Shown in pieces: positions 34,708 to 44,884 of a DNA stretch of 64,000 bases (position 1 is the first letter of the stretch; the number at the start of each line of letters is the position of its first letter). A model generated the notes under the pieces. It did no database searches and was not told where the DNA came from. It was given only the letters and a program-made list of their open reading frames with translations. This DNA comes from Hymenobacter sp. UV11 (GTDB taxonomy: Bacteria > Bacteroidota > Bacteroidia > Cytophagales > Hymenobacteraceae): the NCBI RefSeq assembly GCF_004684095.1, contig NZ_SRII01000012.1, forward strand, positions 1 to 64,000, written 5' to 3'. Both the position numbers and the translations under genes were made by a program.

Positions 34708-35336
34708 ATCGTTTCTACCACTTGATTAGCAATTAACTCGCCCACAAAAAGCCTGGCCGCCGCACGCGGGTCGGCCGCGCCACCAATGGCGCCCGACACC
34801 GCCACGCCGTGCAGCCCGGTGGCCCGTAGCGCCGGCACGTCGGCCAGCCCTACCCCCCCAATGCCGATGATAGGTACCGTGAAGCCCGCCGCCCGGCACT
34901 GCCCCAGAATTTCAGTGTAGCTGGCCAGCCCCAGAATCGGGCTCAGCTTTTCCTTGGTGGTGGTGAAGCGAAACGGCCCCAGCCCCACGTAATCGACGCC
35001 GGCTGCCACCAGCCCTTCGATATCGGCAAAGGTGTTGGCGGTGCCGCCGATGAGGAAACCCGGCCCCAGCAGCGCACGCGCCTCGGCGGGCGGCATGTCC
35101 TGCTTACCCAAGTGTACGCCGTCGGCCCCAATTTCCCGCGCCAGCGCCGGGTTATCGTTGAGGATGAGCGTGGCACCGTGGTGGCGGCACACGGCCTGCG
35201 CATCCAGAGCGCGCTGCCGCCACTCGGCCGCTGGCAGGTTTTTGACCCGCAGCTGCACCCAGCGCACACCGCCCCGGCAGGCCAGCTCGGCGGCCGCGGC
35301 GGTGGTAGTGATATAGTGCAGATTACTGATTTTCAT
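34704..35336 (-). CDS. thiE: Thiamine phosphate synthase
   Basis: A 210-residue enzyme that joins HMP-diphosphate to thiazole phosphate. Family marks: WVQLRVKNLPAAEWRQRA, LILNDNPALAREIGADGVHLGKQDM, DYVGLGPFRFTTTKEKLSPILG, and IGIGGVGLADVPALRATGLHGVAVSGAI. It overlaps thiD by 14 bp and thiG by 4 bp, showing tight coupling within the operon. Confidence 0.96.
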   Translation of the reverse strand: MKISNLHYITTTAAAAELACRGGVRWVQLRVKNLPAAEWRQRALDAQAVCRHHGATLILNDNPALAREIGADGVHLGKQDMPPAEARALLGPGFLIGGTANTFADIEGLVAAGVDYVGLGPFRFTTTKEKLSPILGLASYTEILGQCRAAGFTVPIIGIGGVGLADVPALRATGLHGVAVSGAIGGAADPRAAARLFVGELIANQVVETI

Positions 35337-36099
35337 GGTGGTTATTTTCGTAATGATATCCTAGCAGCGTATCGTTGCTGCCCAGAAAGGCAGCGGTATA
35401 AACCTTGCCAGACCGGCAGGCAGCGAGCAGGTCATCACCGAGCGCCAGCCGGGCCAGCACCGCCGCCGACAGCACGCAGCCGCTGCCGTGCTTTTCGCCG
35501 TGCGGCAGGCGCGGGGTAGCCAGCGTGTGGCGCTCCTCGGGCAGCAGCAGCACATCGGTGGCAAAGTCGCCGGTGGCGTGGCCGCCTTTCAGCAGCACCG
35601 GGCACCAGGCAGCCAGTGCTTCGGCGGCGGCTTCGGGGGTAGGGACCGCAATGAGCCGCAACGCCTCGGGCTGGTTGGGGGTAATGAGCGCCAGCTCGCG
35701 GCAGATGGCTTGTAGCAGCCCCGCCTCGGGCCGGGCATGGAACTCGTAACCCGCCGTGGCCTTCAACACCGGGTCCCAGACGATTTGCACCGCGGGCTTC
35801 TGCGCTTTCAGCCAGCTGATTAACTCTAGCAAGAGGGGTAGACTTTCGATGAGGCCGATTTTGATGAAGCCGATATCGAACCGCGCCAACAGCAGCCGGA
35901 TTTGGTCCTGAATTTCAGGTATCCCGACCCAGCTCACGCGCTCAAACGTCACGTCGTTCTGCACCGTGAGGGCGGTGCAGGCGGCCAGGCCATATACGCC
36001 GCTGGCTTCCAGCGTTTTCACGTCGGCCAGCACGCCGGCCCCGGCACTGGGGTCGAAGCCGGCAATGGTGAGGGCGTAGGGGCGGGGCAGAGCAGCCAC
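35323..36099 (-). CDS. thiD: Hydroxymethylpyrimidine/phosphomethylpyrimidine kinase
   Basis: A 258-residue ribokinase-fold enzyme that phosphorylates HMP and HMP-phosphate. LTIAGFDPSAGAGVLADVKTLEASGVYGL, IVWDPVLKATAGYEF, LITPNQPEALRL, VLLKGGHA and the anion-hole motif PHGEKHGSGCVLSAAVLARL are all present. It overlaps thiE by 14 bp; an imperfect hairpin element separates it from thiC. Confidence 0.95.
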   Translation of the reverse strand: MAALPRPYALTIAGFDPSAGAGVLADVKTLEASGVYGLAACTALTVQNDVTFERVSWVGIPEIQDQIRLLLARFDIGFIKIGLIESLPLLLELISWLKAQKPAVQIVWDPVLKATAGYEFHARPEAGLLQAICRELALITPNQPEALRLIAVPTPEAAAEALAAWCPVLLKGGHATGDFATDVLLLPEERHTLATPRLPHGEKHGSGCVLSAAVLARLALGDDLLAACRSGKVYTAAFLGSNDTLLGYHYENNHHENQ

Positions 36100-36121
36100 T
36101 GAGGGTTTGATTTTTATCGTT

Positions 36122-36225
36122 TGTCATTGCAAGCGCAACGAAGTGGAGCGCGGCAATCGCCCCAGAACAAGTCGTTCAAGTTTCATTCTGGGGCAATTGC
36201 TTCGTCGTTCCTTCTCGCAATGACA
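36122..36225. repeat. Imperfect long hairpin inside the thi operon (thiC-thiD)
   Basis: Facing arms that start TGTCATTGC and end GCCCCAGAA / TTCTGGGGC, with several mismatches in the middle and a short centre containing AGTCGTTC. It shares head and centre words with the 59178-59265 hairpin. It sits between thiC and thiD. Confidence 0.82.
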
Positions 36226-36249
36226 GTCGATTAGCCTGACAGATAAGCG

Positions 36250-38127
<1,878 letters not shown>

Positions 38128-38240
38128 CTGAAAAAATGATTGGTTGATTACCCGTCAGCCCGAAACAATCATCTGTTAATCAATTATTTGAGTAAACTAC
38201 CCATCTGATAATTGATAATTGTTTCCTTATAATTGATTCC

Positions 38241-38444
38241 CTACCCCCCCTGCGTGGCCCTTATGAGGGTGAGGCGGTCGTGGGGCTGCACGGCATGGGT
38301 AGGCCACTCGGTGCGGGGTACTACCACATCGTTAATGGCCACGGCGAGGCCGCGCGTCTGGGTCTGGCCCAAGGCAGTCAGCAGCTCGGTGAGGGGCTGG
38401 TTTTCAGCGGCTTCGTGAGCCAAATTGTTTACGTAGCAAACCAT
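38241..38444 (-). CDS. thiS: Sulfur carrier protein ThiS
   Basis: A 67-residue ubiquitin-like protein starting at ATG 38444 and ending in the essential Gly-Gly (RATQGG). VAINDVVVPRTEWPTHAVQPHDRLTLIRATQGG is typical. Its C-terminus must be adenylated by a ThiF-type enzyme, which is absent from this operon. The frame is open upstream, but that region is the riboswitch expression platform, so the later Met is right. Confidence 0.93.
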   Translation of the reverse strand: MVCYVNNLAHEAAENQPLTELLTALGQTQTRGLAVAINDVVVPRTEWPTHAVQPHDRLTLIRATQGG

Positions 38445-38542
38445 GCAACTAGCGTTAGTTGGGACAAGGGAAAGCCATAAACAATAGGCGGTGCCAGCCA
38501 CGGCCTACCCCCATGGGTAGCCGCCAGGCAGAACCAGTACTT

Positions 38543-38618
38543 TTCCCTTCGCCAGCATTACCTGGTTCAGGTTCGGAGGGTATTGTCTCAGCCTTGCTTG
38601 CGCAAAGCACCCCTAAAG
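38543..38618 (-). promoter_or_regulatory. TPP riboswitch (THI element) controlling the thi operon
   Basis: Read on the minus strand the aptamer shows the conserved pieces in order: GGGGTGC, GCTGAGA, ATACCC, CGAACCTGA, TAATGCTGGCGAAGGGAA. It lies about 100 bp upstream of thiS. Between aptamer and ATG a GGCTACCC / GGGTAGGCC-like hairpin is possible, but no T-run follows it, so control is probably at translation initiation. TPP binding should lower expression of thiS-C-D-E-G-H. Confidence 0.95.
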
Positions 38619-38768
38619 TTTATGGTGGCGAAGGTAGGCGGCGCAAGCTCAATGTCGGCTGAATTGGGCCGCTTTTGCCGGAATTCTATTTGTTGCGGTG
38701 GCAGATAGCTGTCTACCGCTAAACGGCGCCCATGAATTGGGCGTGATAACGCAGCAAATTCCTTTCAA

Positions 38769-38838
38769 GGACAGGTACTAAATCAGGCCATGTTGAATCG
38801 CAGGTGCGATTCAACATGGCCTGATTTAGTACCTGTCC
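38769..38838. repeat. Perfect 32-bp stem hairpin, unique sequence
   Basis: Arms 38769-38800 and 38807-38838 are perfectly complementary with the 6-base loop CAGGTG. It lies between the sugar transferase gene and the thi riboswitch. Its sequence does not resemble the GTCAT-headed hairpins. It could terminate the sugar transferase message, though no T-run follows. Confidence 0.9.
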
Positions 38839-38890
38839 TGTAATGCTTCGTGCTACGATATAACGCTAAACCACTGCAGCAACTACGTAG

Positions 38891-39571
38891 TTAAAATGCG
38901 TTCTCATCGCTTTTAAATGTCTGACTAACAGTTAGTAGCACAATCTTCACATCCAGCAGGAATGACCAATTGTACACATACTTGATATCGGCATCTACTC
39001 GCTTCGCCATAGATTCAACCTCTTTGGTTTCGCCTCGGTAGCCCGAAACCTGGGCTAAGCCCGTGATACCCGGCATAATAATATGCCGCTCCATAAAATT
39101 ATCGATGGCTTTCGAATAATATTCGGTGTGGCTTAGCATGTGGGGTCGCGGCCCTACTACTGACATTTCGCCTTTCAGCACATTGAAGAACTGAGGCAGT
39201 TCATCCATACTACTCTTTCGCAGGAAAGCGCCAACCTTCGTAATGCGGCTATCACCCTTGCTGGCCTGCTTTAAATCAGCGTCTGCGCTGATGCGCATAC
39301 TTCTGAATTTGAGGCAATAGAAGGGCAGACCATTTTTGCCGGTACGCAGCTGTTTAAAAAAGACCGGGCCCTTTGATTCTAGCTTGATGAGGAGTGCAAT
39401 AATTAGCACTAGCCAACTCAGCAGAAAAATGATAACAAGCGACGCAAACAAGAAGTCAAAGACTCTCTTTCGGATGAAAGAACCCATAACCACTCGGGTC
39501 TTGGGCATGTGAAAAGTGCTTAGTAAGGGTGTGGCGCGTCTCGAAAAGAAGTGAGTAGAAGTTGGCAGCAT
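38891..39571 (-). CDS. Short bacterial sugar transferase (undecaprenyl-phosphate type)
   Basis: Up to 226 residues; Met29 (39487) gives the usual length of about 198 and may be the true start. One membrane helix or re-entrant helix (FLLSWLVLIIALLIKL) is followed by the catalytic domain: GPVFFKQLRTGKNGLPFYCLKFRSMR, RKSSMDELPQFFNVLKGEMSVVGPRP and MPGITGLAQVSGY. Such monotopic phosphoglycosyl transferases start exopolysaccharide or O-antigen repeat synthesis on undecaprenyl phosphate. No other polysaccharide genes are adjacent. The gene and its upstream 240 bp are distinctly AT-richer than the surroundings, suggesting transfer. Confidence 0.9.
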   Translation of the reverse strand: MLPTSTHFFSRRATPLLSTFHMPKTRVVMGSFIRKRVFDFLFASLVIIFLLSWLVLIIALLIKLESKGPVFFKQLRTGKNGLPFYCLKFRSMRISADADLKQASKGDSRITKVGAFLRKSSMDELPQFFNVLKGEMSVVGPRPHMLSHTEYYSKAIDNFMERHIIMPGITGLAQVSGYRGETKEVESMAKRVDADIKYVYNWSFLLDVKIVLLTVSQTFKSDENAF

Positions 39572-39821
39572 AGCACTGACGGGAAGGAGGTTAGGAGAGC
39601 AGAGTTCAAATAGCGCATAATATTACTCACCAAATTTGGTTTTTAGGTACTTTTCTAATAAAAAATTTATTAAAAAAATCAACACCTTCGGTTATTATCA
39701 GAATAGTACCACAACTAAGTGTGTATTCTGTCGTAGCAGTGCCAACTCTATTTAATGGGCTATTAGCCGAAAAGGCAGTGAAAGAGGAGGCACCTATGGA
39801 ACCCAAACCCCTGACTTGTTG
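39572..39821. other. AT-rich intergenic region
   Basis: About 250 bp between the divergent sugar transferase and rlmN genes, AT-rich (TTTATTAAAAAAATC near 39667). I see no ORF, tRNA or repeat in it. It probably holds the sugar transferase promoter. Confidence 0.5.
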
Positions 39822-39829
39822 TATTTTTG
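39822..39829 (+). promoter_or_regulatory. -7 box of rlmN, 4 bases from the ATG
   Basis: TATTTTTG fits TAnnTTTG and ends 4 bases before the rlmN start codon, so the mRNA would be leaderless or nearly so. Confidence 0.55.
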
Positions 39830-39833
39830 CACT

Positions 39834-40907
39834 ATGTTACTGGAACTCGAACTCGCCCCCGCTAAACGCGACATCCGCAAAACCTCGCCCGACGACCTGA
39901 AGGCGTTTATGGTGGCGAATGGCGAAAAGCCCTTCCGCGCCAAGCAGGTGACGGAGTGGCTGTGGAAAAACACGGCCGGCTCGTTTGAGGAAATGAACAA
40001 CATCTCGCTGGCTACCCGTGAGTTGCTGGCCGCCCACTTCGTGATAAACGGCGTGGCCGTGCAAAACCAGCAGCTGAGCAACGACGGCACCATTAAATCG
40101 GCCTTTCGGCTGCACGACGGCAACATTGTGGAGGGCGTGCTCATTCCGCACGACACACGCATGACGGCCTGCATCAGCAGCCAAGTGGGCTGCTCGCTCA
40201 CGTGTAAGTTTTGCGCCACCGGCTACATGGACCGCAAGCGCAACCTCGACGCGGCCGAGATTTATGACCAGGTGGTGCGCATTCGCGAACAGTGTGAAGC
40301 GCAGTACGGTACGCCGCTCACCAACATCGTGTACATGGGCATGGGCGAGCCGCTGCTCAACTACACCAACGTGGTGGAAAGCGTGCGCCGCATCACCGCG
40401 CCCGACGGCCTCAACATGGCCCCGCGCCGCATCACCATCAGCACGGCCGGCATTGCCAAGATGATAAAGAAGCTGGCCGATGATGACGTGAAAGCCAACC
40501 TCGCCCTAAGCCTGCACGCGCCCAACGACACGAAGCGCAACGAGATTATGCCCATCAACGAGGCCAACTCGCTGGCTGCTCTCAAGGAGGCGCTGCAGTA
40601 CTACCACGAGAAAACAGGCCGCAGAGTCACCTACGAGTACATTGTGTTCGATGGCTTCAACGACACGCTGCAGGATGCCGCCGAGCTCTACATTATCAGC
40701 AAGTGGCTGCCCTGCAAGATTAACCTCATCGAGTACAACCCCATCGAGAACGCCAGCTACCAGAACGCAGAGGCCGATAAAATCACGGCTTTCCACAAGT
40801 ACCTGGCCGACCGCGGCGTGCAAACCAACATCCGCCGAAGCCGGGGCAAGGACATTGACGCCGCCTGCGGGCAACTCGCTAACAAAGAGAAGGCAGAGGC
40901 AGCGTAG
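39834..40907 (+). CDS. rlmN: 23S rRNA (adenine(2503)-C2)-methyltransferase RlmN
   Basis: A 357-residue radical-SAM methyltransferase acting on A2503 of 23S rRNA and on some tRNAs. The cluster motif CSLTCKFCATGYMDRKRNL, MGMGEPLLNYTNVVESVRRI, and ISTAGIAKMIKKLADDDVKANLALSLHAPNDTKR-type central region are present, and the second catalytic Cys is in DIDAACGQLANK near the end. The ATG at 39834 gives a family-like N-terminus (LAPAKRDIRKTSPDDLKAFM). A terminator follows at 40936. Confidence 0.97.
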   Translation: MLLELELAPAKRDIRKTSPDDLKAFMVANGEKPFRAKQVTEWLWKNTAGSFEEMNNISLATRELLAAHFVINGVAVQNQQLSNDGTIKSAFRLHDGNIVEGVLIPHDTRMTACISSQVGCSLTCKFCATGYMDRKRNLDAAEIYDQVVRIREQCEAQYGTPLTNIVYMGMGEPLLNYTNVVESVRRITAPDGLNMAPRRITISTAGIAKMIKKLADDDVKANLALSLHAPNDTKRNEIMPINEANSLAALKEALQYYHEKTGRRVTYEYIVFDGFNDTLQDAAELYIISKWLPCKINLIEYNPIENASYQNAEADKITAFHKYLADRGVQTNIRRSRGKDIDAACGQLANKEKAEAA

Positions 40908-40935
40908 CTACTCGTCGACAAGACTACCCCAGAAC

Positions 40936-40967
40936 ACCCCCGCCTGCTAGTACAGGCGGGGGTTTTT
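40936..40967 (+). terminator. rlmN intrinsic terminator
   Basis: ACCCCCGCCTG / CAGGCGGGGGT, 11-bp stem with a 6-base loop, then TTTT. Confidence 0.9.
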
Positions 40968-41064
40968 AACGCAGCTACTTACTGTCCTTCAATAACATAA
41001 GCGTCGGCAGGCACTGTTGTTGCATGTATTCTGTGACGCGGCCAGCTAGCCGCTGCACTACTGG

Positions 41065-41637
41065 CTAGCTATTGCCCGCCGGCCCATATAGCTGCATGAT
41101 TTGGGGACCGCGCCGGGTGAGGGAAGCGTTGAATTCCTGGTGAAAAAGCTCCACGCGCTCGGCGGGCGACTTTCCTTTCAAAAATCCGGTTGCCTGCAAA
41201 GTCGCCAGCCGCTGACAGAGCTCCTCGCCCCACGCCTGAATAAAAGCATCTTCGGCGGCAGCCGAATTACTAAACTGGCTGTAGAGTTGGGTAGCCGTTG
41301 GGCAAGTCCTGATGAGATGCACTGCCATGGCAGTAGGCAGGTTGGCGCGCAGCTTTTCGTAGGCGCCCGCCGTGTTGGCCTGCGTAGCCACCTGCCTAAT
41401 GGCAGCTACCCGCATTTCGATAGTTTTGGAAAGCGCTTGCTCAAAAGCTTCCTGCGCTTGCACTGGACTCAGCCTGGTGGCTGGCTGGCCTGCCAAGTGC
41501 TGGCAAGCCTCGGCGGCCAGGCTCCGAACAAGCTGGGTTTGGCCAGCTATAGTGTCGGCCGGTGCTGGTGGCGCGGCCCAAACCAACTGGTTGCCAGCGA
41601 GTAGCCACAGGCTACCCCACAAGAGAAGGTGCTTCAT
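41065..41637 (-). CDS. Secreted hypothetical helical protein
   Basis: A 190-residue protein with a signal peptide (HLLLWGSLWLLAGNQLVWAAP, cut near residue 21) and an all-helical mature domain (QTQLVRSLAAEACQHL; QEAFEQALSKTIEMRVAAIRQ; EDAFIQAWGEELCQRLATL). Four Cys may form disulphides. No family recognised. It shares strand and closeness (20 bp) with the beta-barrel-like gene upstream, so they may be co-transcribed. Confidence 0.7.
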   Translation of the reverse strand: MKHLLLWGSLWLLAGNQLVWAAPPAPADTIAGQTQLVRSLAAEACQHLAGQPATRLSPVQAQEAFEQALSKTIEMRVAAIRQVATQANTAGAYEKLRANLPTAMAVHLIRTCPTATQLYSQFSNSAAAEDAFIQAWGEELCQRLATLQATGFLKGKSPAERVELFHQEFNASLTRRGPQIMQLYGPAGNS

Positions 41638-41657
41638 GCCACTAAGCTAGTTCCAGC

Positions 41658-42647
41658 CTATCGCAGCTTGGTTTTGCCGAAGCGATAGGCCACGTCCAGA
41701 TATGCCGGGTACACGCCGCTGTTATCGCGCGAGGTATAGTACAGCGCCCCCAGGCTGGCACTAAAGCGGGGCGAGGCATAGCGGAGGCCGGCTAGGCCGC
41801 CAAAGGCCCCATTTGTATCAAAATTTGCGATGTATGTCTCGTTGACCAGCGAAAACAGGCGTGACAACCGCACATTGGCCCCGATAACTGCCACCGGCGA
41901 GCTGCCAACGTCGCCGCCGCTAAAGCCGTAGCCCAGGCCCAGGGTCACGTTGGTATCGGCGGTGCCATAGGTGGCCAGGCCGTAGCCCACGCCGGCACTG
42001 CCGCTGCCCCCCAAAACGCCCGTGGCAAAGCCGTACAGTACCCCTACCCCCAGGTGCAGCTTGTCATTCACGGGCACGCTCAGCTTGGGAGCTATGGCTA
42101 TGGCCGGCACCCCTATGAAAGGGATAACGGGCACCAGCAGGCCCACCGAGATATTGTCGGTCAGGCCGTAATTGACGCCCAGCAGGAATACGTTGATGGC
42201 CTGCACGTAGCCTTCGCCCTGGTAGAGGTTACGAGCCGTGGGGGCAATGAACATGCGCGTGCCGTTGCCCACGTAGTCGAAGCCGCGCCGGGCCTGCTCG
42301 GGCGTTTGCGACATGAGCTGCCGCACGTTGGCCCGCTGCACCGTTACCAGGCCCAGCTCTTTGGTTTCGAAGGTCAGCGTCAGGTCGGTGGTGGCGCGCA
42401 GGGTGCCGCTAAACTGCGTGCCCCCGATAGTTTCTACGCTGTATACCTGCCCGATAACTTCGGAATAGCCAATGACTTCGGCCGCCGGCAGCGCGGTGGA
42501 GCGCATGGCAGGCACAGGCTGGCCGGCGGGGGTAGACGGCACAATGGGTTGGGTTGGCTGCGGAGCACCCGGCAACACCGGTTGCTGAGCCAGCGCCGGC
42601 CCAGCCAGCAGGCTTACTAAACCCAGTTGTAGTAGGGGTAGGCGCAT
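41658..42647 (-). CDS. Putative outer-membrane beta-barrel protein
   Basis: From the ATG at 42647, 329 residues with a signal peptide (LLQLGLVSLLAGPALAQQ), a Pro-rich linker, then beta strands of alternating polarity: GGTQFSGTLRATTDLTLTFETKELG; GVNYGLTDNISVGLLVPVIP; DTNVTLGLGYGFSGGDVGSS. A final strand YPAYLDVAYRFGKTKLR lacks the common terminal aromatic. I infer a barrel in the outer membrane; no specific family recognised. Confidence 0.7.
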   Translation of the reverse strand: MRLPLLQLGLVSLLAGPALAQQPVLPGAPQPTQPIVPSTPAGQPVPAMRSTALPAAEVIGYSEVIGQVYSVETIGGTQFSGTLRATTDLTLTFETKELGLVTVQRANVRQLMSQTPEQARRGFDYVGNGTRMFIAPTARNLYQGEGYVQAINVFLLGVNYGLTDNISVGLLVPVIPFIGVPAIAIAPKLSVPVNDKLHLGVGVLYGFATGVLGGSGSAGVGYGLATYGTADTNVTLGLGYGFSGGDVGSSPVAVIGANVRLSRLFSLVNETYIANFDTNGAFGGLAGLRYASPRFSASLGALYYTSRDNSGVYPAYLDVAYRFGKTKLR

Positions 42648-42823
42648 GAGCGAGGGCAGCAAGGAAAGTGACTTACTGCCGCCACAAAGATGCACGCTCG
42701 CTACCAAGTAGTTGCAAGCCTAATTATATGATTAACAGACGTTAGGCCAACTATTTTCTCTTTCATCGCTCGCCTAATAATTTCTTATCAAGTAATTGAT
42801 GAAGAATTAATTAAGCACTAATA

Positions 42824-42865
42824 TGGCCTCTTAAAAGCAGGAAAAATCCGGCTTTTAAGAGGCCA
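42824..42865. terminator. Hairpin downstream of the yihY-like gene
   Basis: 15-bp perfect arms TGGCCTCTTAAAAGC / GCTTTTAAGAGGCCA (42824-42838, 42851-42865) with a 12-base loop, just after the YihY-family stop codon on the minus strand. Confidence 0.7.
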
Positions 42866-42872
42866 TTGCTTC

Positions 42873-43841
42873 CTACCCCCGCCAGCTGCCGGTGCTCGGT
42901 GGGCGGCCGCTGGCTTTCTCATTCTCCGATTCGCCCGGTGGGATTTCCTTGGTTTCGACGCGCACAGCGTGGGCCTTGGGCTGAATGCGCTGCCCAAAGG
43001 AGTCGGCAAACTCCTGGGTAAACTCGGCCCCGAAGAAGATGATGAGCGACGAGTAGTTAATCCAGACTAGCAGCACAATGGCCGAGCCCGCCGCCCCAAA
43101 TGCCGAGCCTGGGTTTGCCTTCGATATATAAAAAGAAATCAGGTACTTACCAATAATAAAGAGCGAGGCCGTGATGAAGGCCCCAATACCCACGTCGCGC
43201 CAGCGGATGATGGCATCGGGCAGGAACCGGTATATCAGCCCAAACAGCAGTGTGGTAACGCCCAACGACAGCACAATGTCCACGACCTTAATGGCAATGA
43301 GGCCGATTTCGGGCAGCAGCCGCTGCAAATAGCCGGTAAAAACACTAAGCAACGCACTGACTACAAATGAAATAAGCAACAGCAGCGCTACGCTCAAAAT
43401 AAGCCCAAACGAAAGCAAGCGCTGCCGCACAAACTCCCAAATCCCGATTCCTTCGGTCTTGACTTTCAGGTTCCAGATATCGTTGATGCTCTCTTGCAGC
43501 GTAACGAAAAACGTGGTGGCTGCAAACACCAGCGTGCCCAGGCCGATGACGGTAGCCAGGCCCGACTTTTTCTCCAGCGTAAACTGCGCAATGCTGTTTT
43601 GCAGGAACTGGGCCGAGTCGGCGCCTACCAGGCCGCGCAGCTGCCCGTAAATCTGGCCGGTCAGGGCCTCGCCGCCATACACCGAGCTGGCCAGCGTGAT
43701 GACGATGAGCAGCAGCGGCGGTAGCGAAAAAATGGTGTAGTACGACAGCGCCGCCGCGTGCCGGAACGAGTTATTGTTGGTAAACTCGGTGGCCGAAGCT
43801 TTGAAAATCGCGACGATGTCGGAGAATTTATAGTGCGTCAT
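42873..43841 (-). CDS. YihY/virulence factor BrkB family membrane protein
   Basis: A 322-residue inner-membrane protein with six hydrophobic segments. RHAAALSYYTIFSLPPLLLIVI, the central GLGTLVFAATTFFVTLQESINDIWN and FGAAGSAIVLLVWINYSSLIIFFGAEFTQEFAD are family signatures. The C-terminus is polar. YihY proteins were once called RNase BN in error; their transport or envelope function is unsettled. Confidence 0.93.
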   Translation of the reverse strand: MTHYKFSDIVAIFKASATEFTNNNSFRHAAALSYYTIFSLPPLLLIVITLASSVYGGEALTGQIYGQLRGLVGADSAQFLQNSIAQFTLEKKSGLATVIGLGTLVFAATTFFVTLQESINDIWNLKVKTEGIGIWEFVRQRLLSFGLILSVALLLLISFVVSALLSVFTGYLQRLLPEIGLIAIKVVDIVLSLGVTTLLFGLIYRFLPDAIIRWRDVGIGAFITASLFIIGKYLISFYISKANPGSAFGAAGSAIVLLVWINYSSLIIFFGAEFTQEFADSFGQRIQPKAHAVRVETKEIPPGESENEKASGRPPSTGSWRG

Positions 43842-43996
43842 AGAGTAAAGCCGGGAAAAAGGCAGCGCTGCGAATTAAGCCAATGCCTCATTTTCAGGGG
43901 GTAGCAGCGGGCATGCGCGTGGTCACTCACAGCCAGCCGTTAGCTTACAATACGGCCGCCACGAATTTTTGCCCGAAAACTGCCCGAAAAAACAAC

Positions 43997-44749
43997 CTAC
44001 CCCGCCCGCAGCGTCCAGCGCAGCGTGGCAATAGGCGCCTGGCGCAGCGCCGTGGCCAGGTCGGCATCGTCCCGAAATTGCAGCCGGGGCAGCTCCTGCG
44101 TTTCGACACTCACCTCCAGCTCTTTAGCTGCGAAGGGCCAGGGCCGCACCACCACCGGCGTGCCCGGCCCGGCGGGCTGGCTCACGTAGCTGGCGTGCAA
44201 CTGGTGGCCGGGGGGTAGGGCGCTGATTTCGACCTCACGTCCCATTTCGGGCAGCTCTTGCCGGCACAAAATGAGCGAGAGGCGGTCGGCCCAGTGCAGC
44301 AGGTCGTAGGCCTGGCGGGCCTGGGTTTTGGTGAGATGCAGCTCCTTGGTCCAGCGCGCCTGGCCGGCCCGCAGCTCCTCCAAAAACGCGTCGATGTGCG
44401 CCGGTCCGCCGCGCATAGGCTCATACAACGTGCTCAGGTGCAAGCTAGTAAGCAGGCTACGCCAGCGCCCCTGGAAGCGCGCCGCGTGCAGCACCCCCAG
44501 CGCCTGCTCGTGCGAAAAGGCCACCTGCGTAAAGTTGGCCGGGGCGCCGGCGGGCGTGAGGCCGTGGTGGCCGCCGCGCCCGTGCCAGGGCGCCTGCTCG
44601 TCGTCGTGCTGCGCAATGGCGGCCAGCAAGCCCACCCAGCGGTCGGGGGGTAGGAAGGGCGACCAGGCCCAGGCCAGCTGGGCGGCGAGCAGCGCATGGG
44701 CCTGCTGGTAGATTATCTGCCAGCCAGTGGGGGTAGGATTCACAATCAT
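43997..44749 (-). CDS. DUF3891 family protein
   Basis: From the ATG at 44749, 250 residues. The open frame upstream of it is not family-like. GWQIIYQQAHALLAAQLAWAW, AAIAQHDDEQAPWHG and LHWADRLSLILCRQELPEMGREVEIS match the DUF3891 pattern, an HD-domain-like helical fold with conserved His/Asp (QHDDE, HWADRLSL). The enzyme activity is unknown; metal-dependent phosphohydrolase activity is a reasonable guess. It is divergent from the TerC-family gene. Confidence 0.85.
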   Translation of the reverse strand: MIVNPTPTGWQIIYQQAHALLAAQLAWAWSPFLPPDRWVGLLAAIAQHDDEQAPWHGRGGHHGLTPAGAPANFTQVAFSHEQALGVLHAARFQGRWRSLLTSLHLSTLYEPMRGGPAHIDAFLEELRAGQARWTKELHLTKTQARQAYDLLHWADRLSLILCRQELPEMGREVEISALPPGHQLHASYVSQPAGPGTPVVVRPWPFAAKELEVSVETQELPRLQFRDDADLATALRQAPIATLRWTLRAG

Positions 44750-44884
44750 GGGCAGATGCCGGGATTTTCTTGCAGTTTTGGGGTTTATACGGTGAAAAGG
44801 AGTGAACAACGAATAGGAAGCCGCGGCCCGAGAGGCTTCGCGCATGCCTGCTACCTGTTGACTGCTCACCGCTTACCGCCTCCC

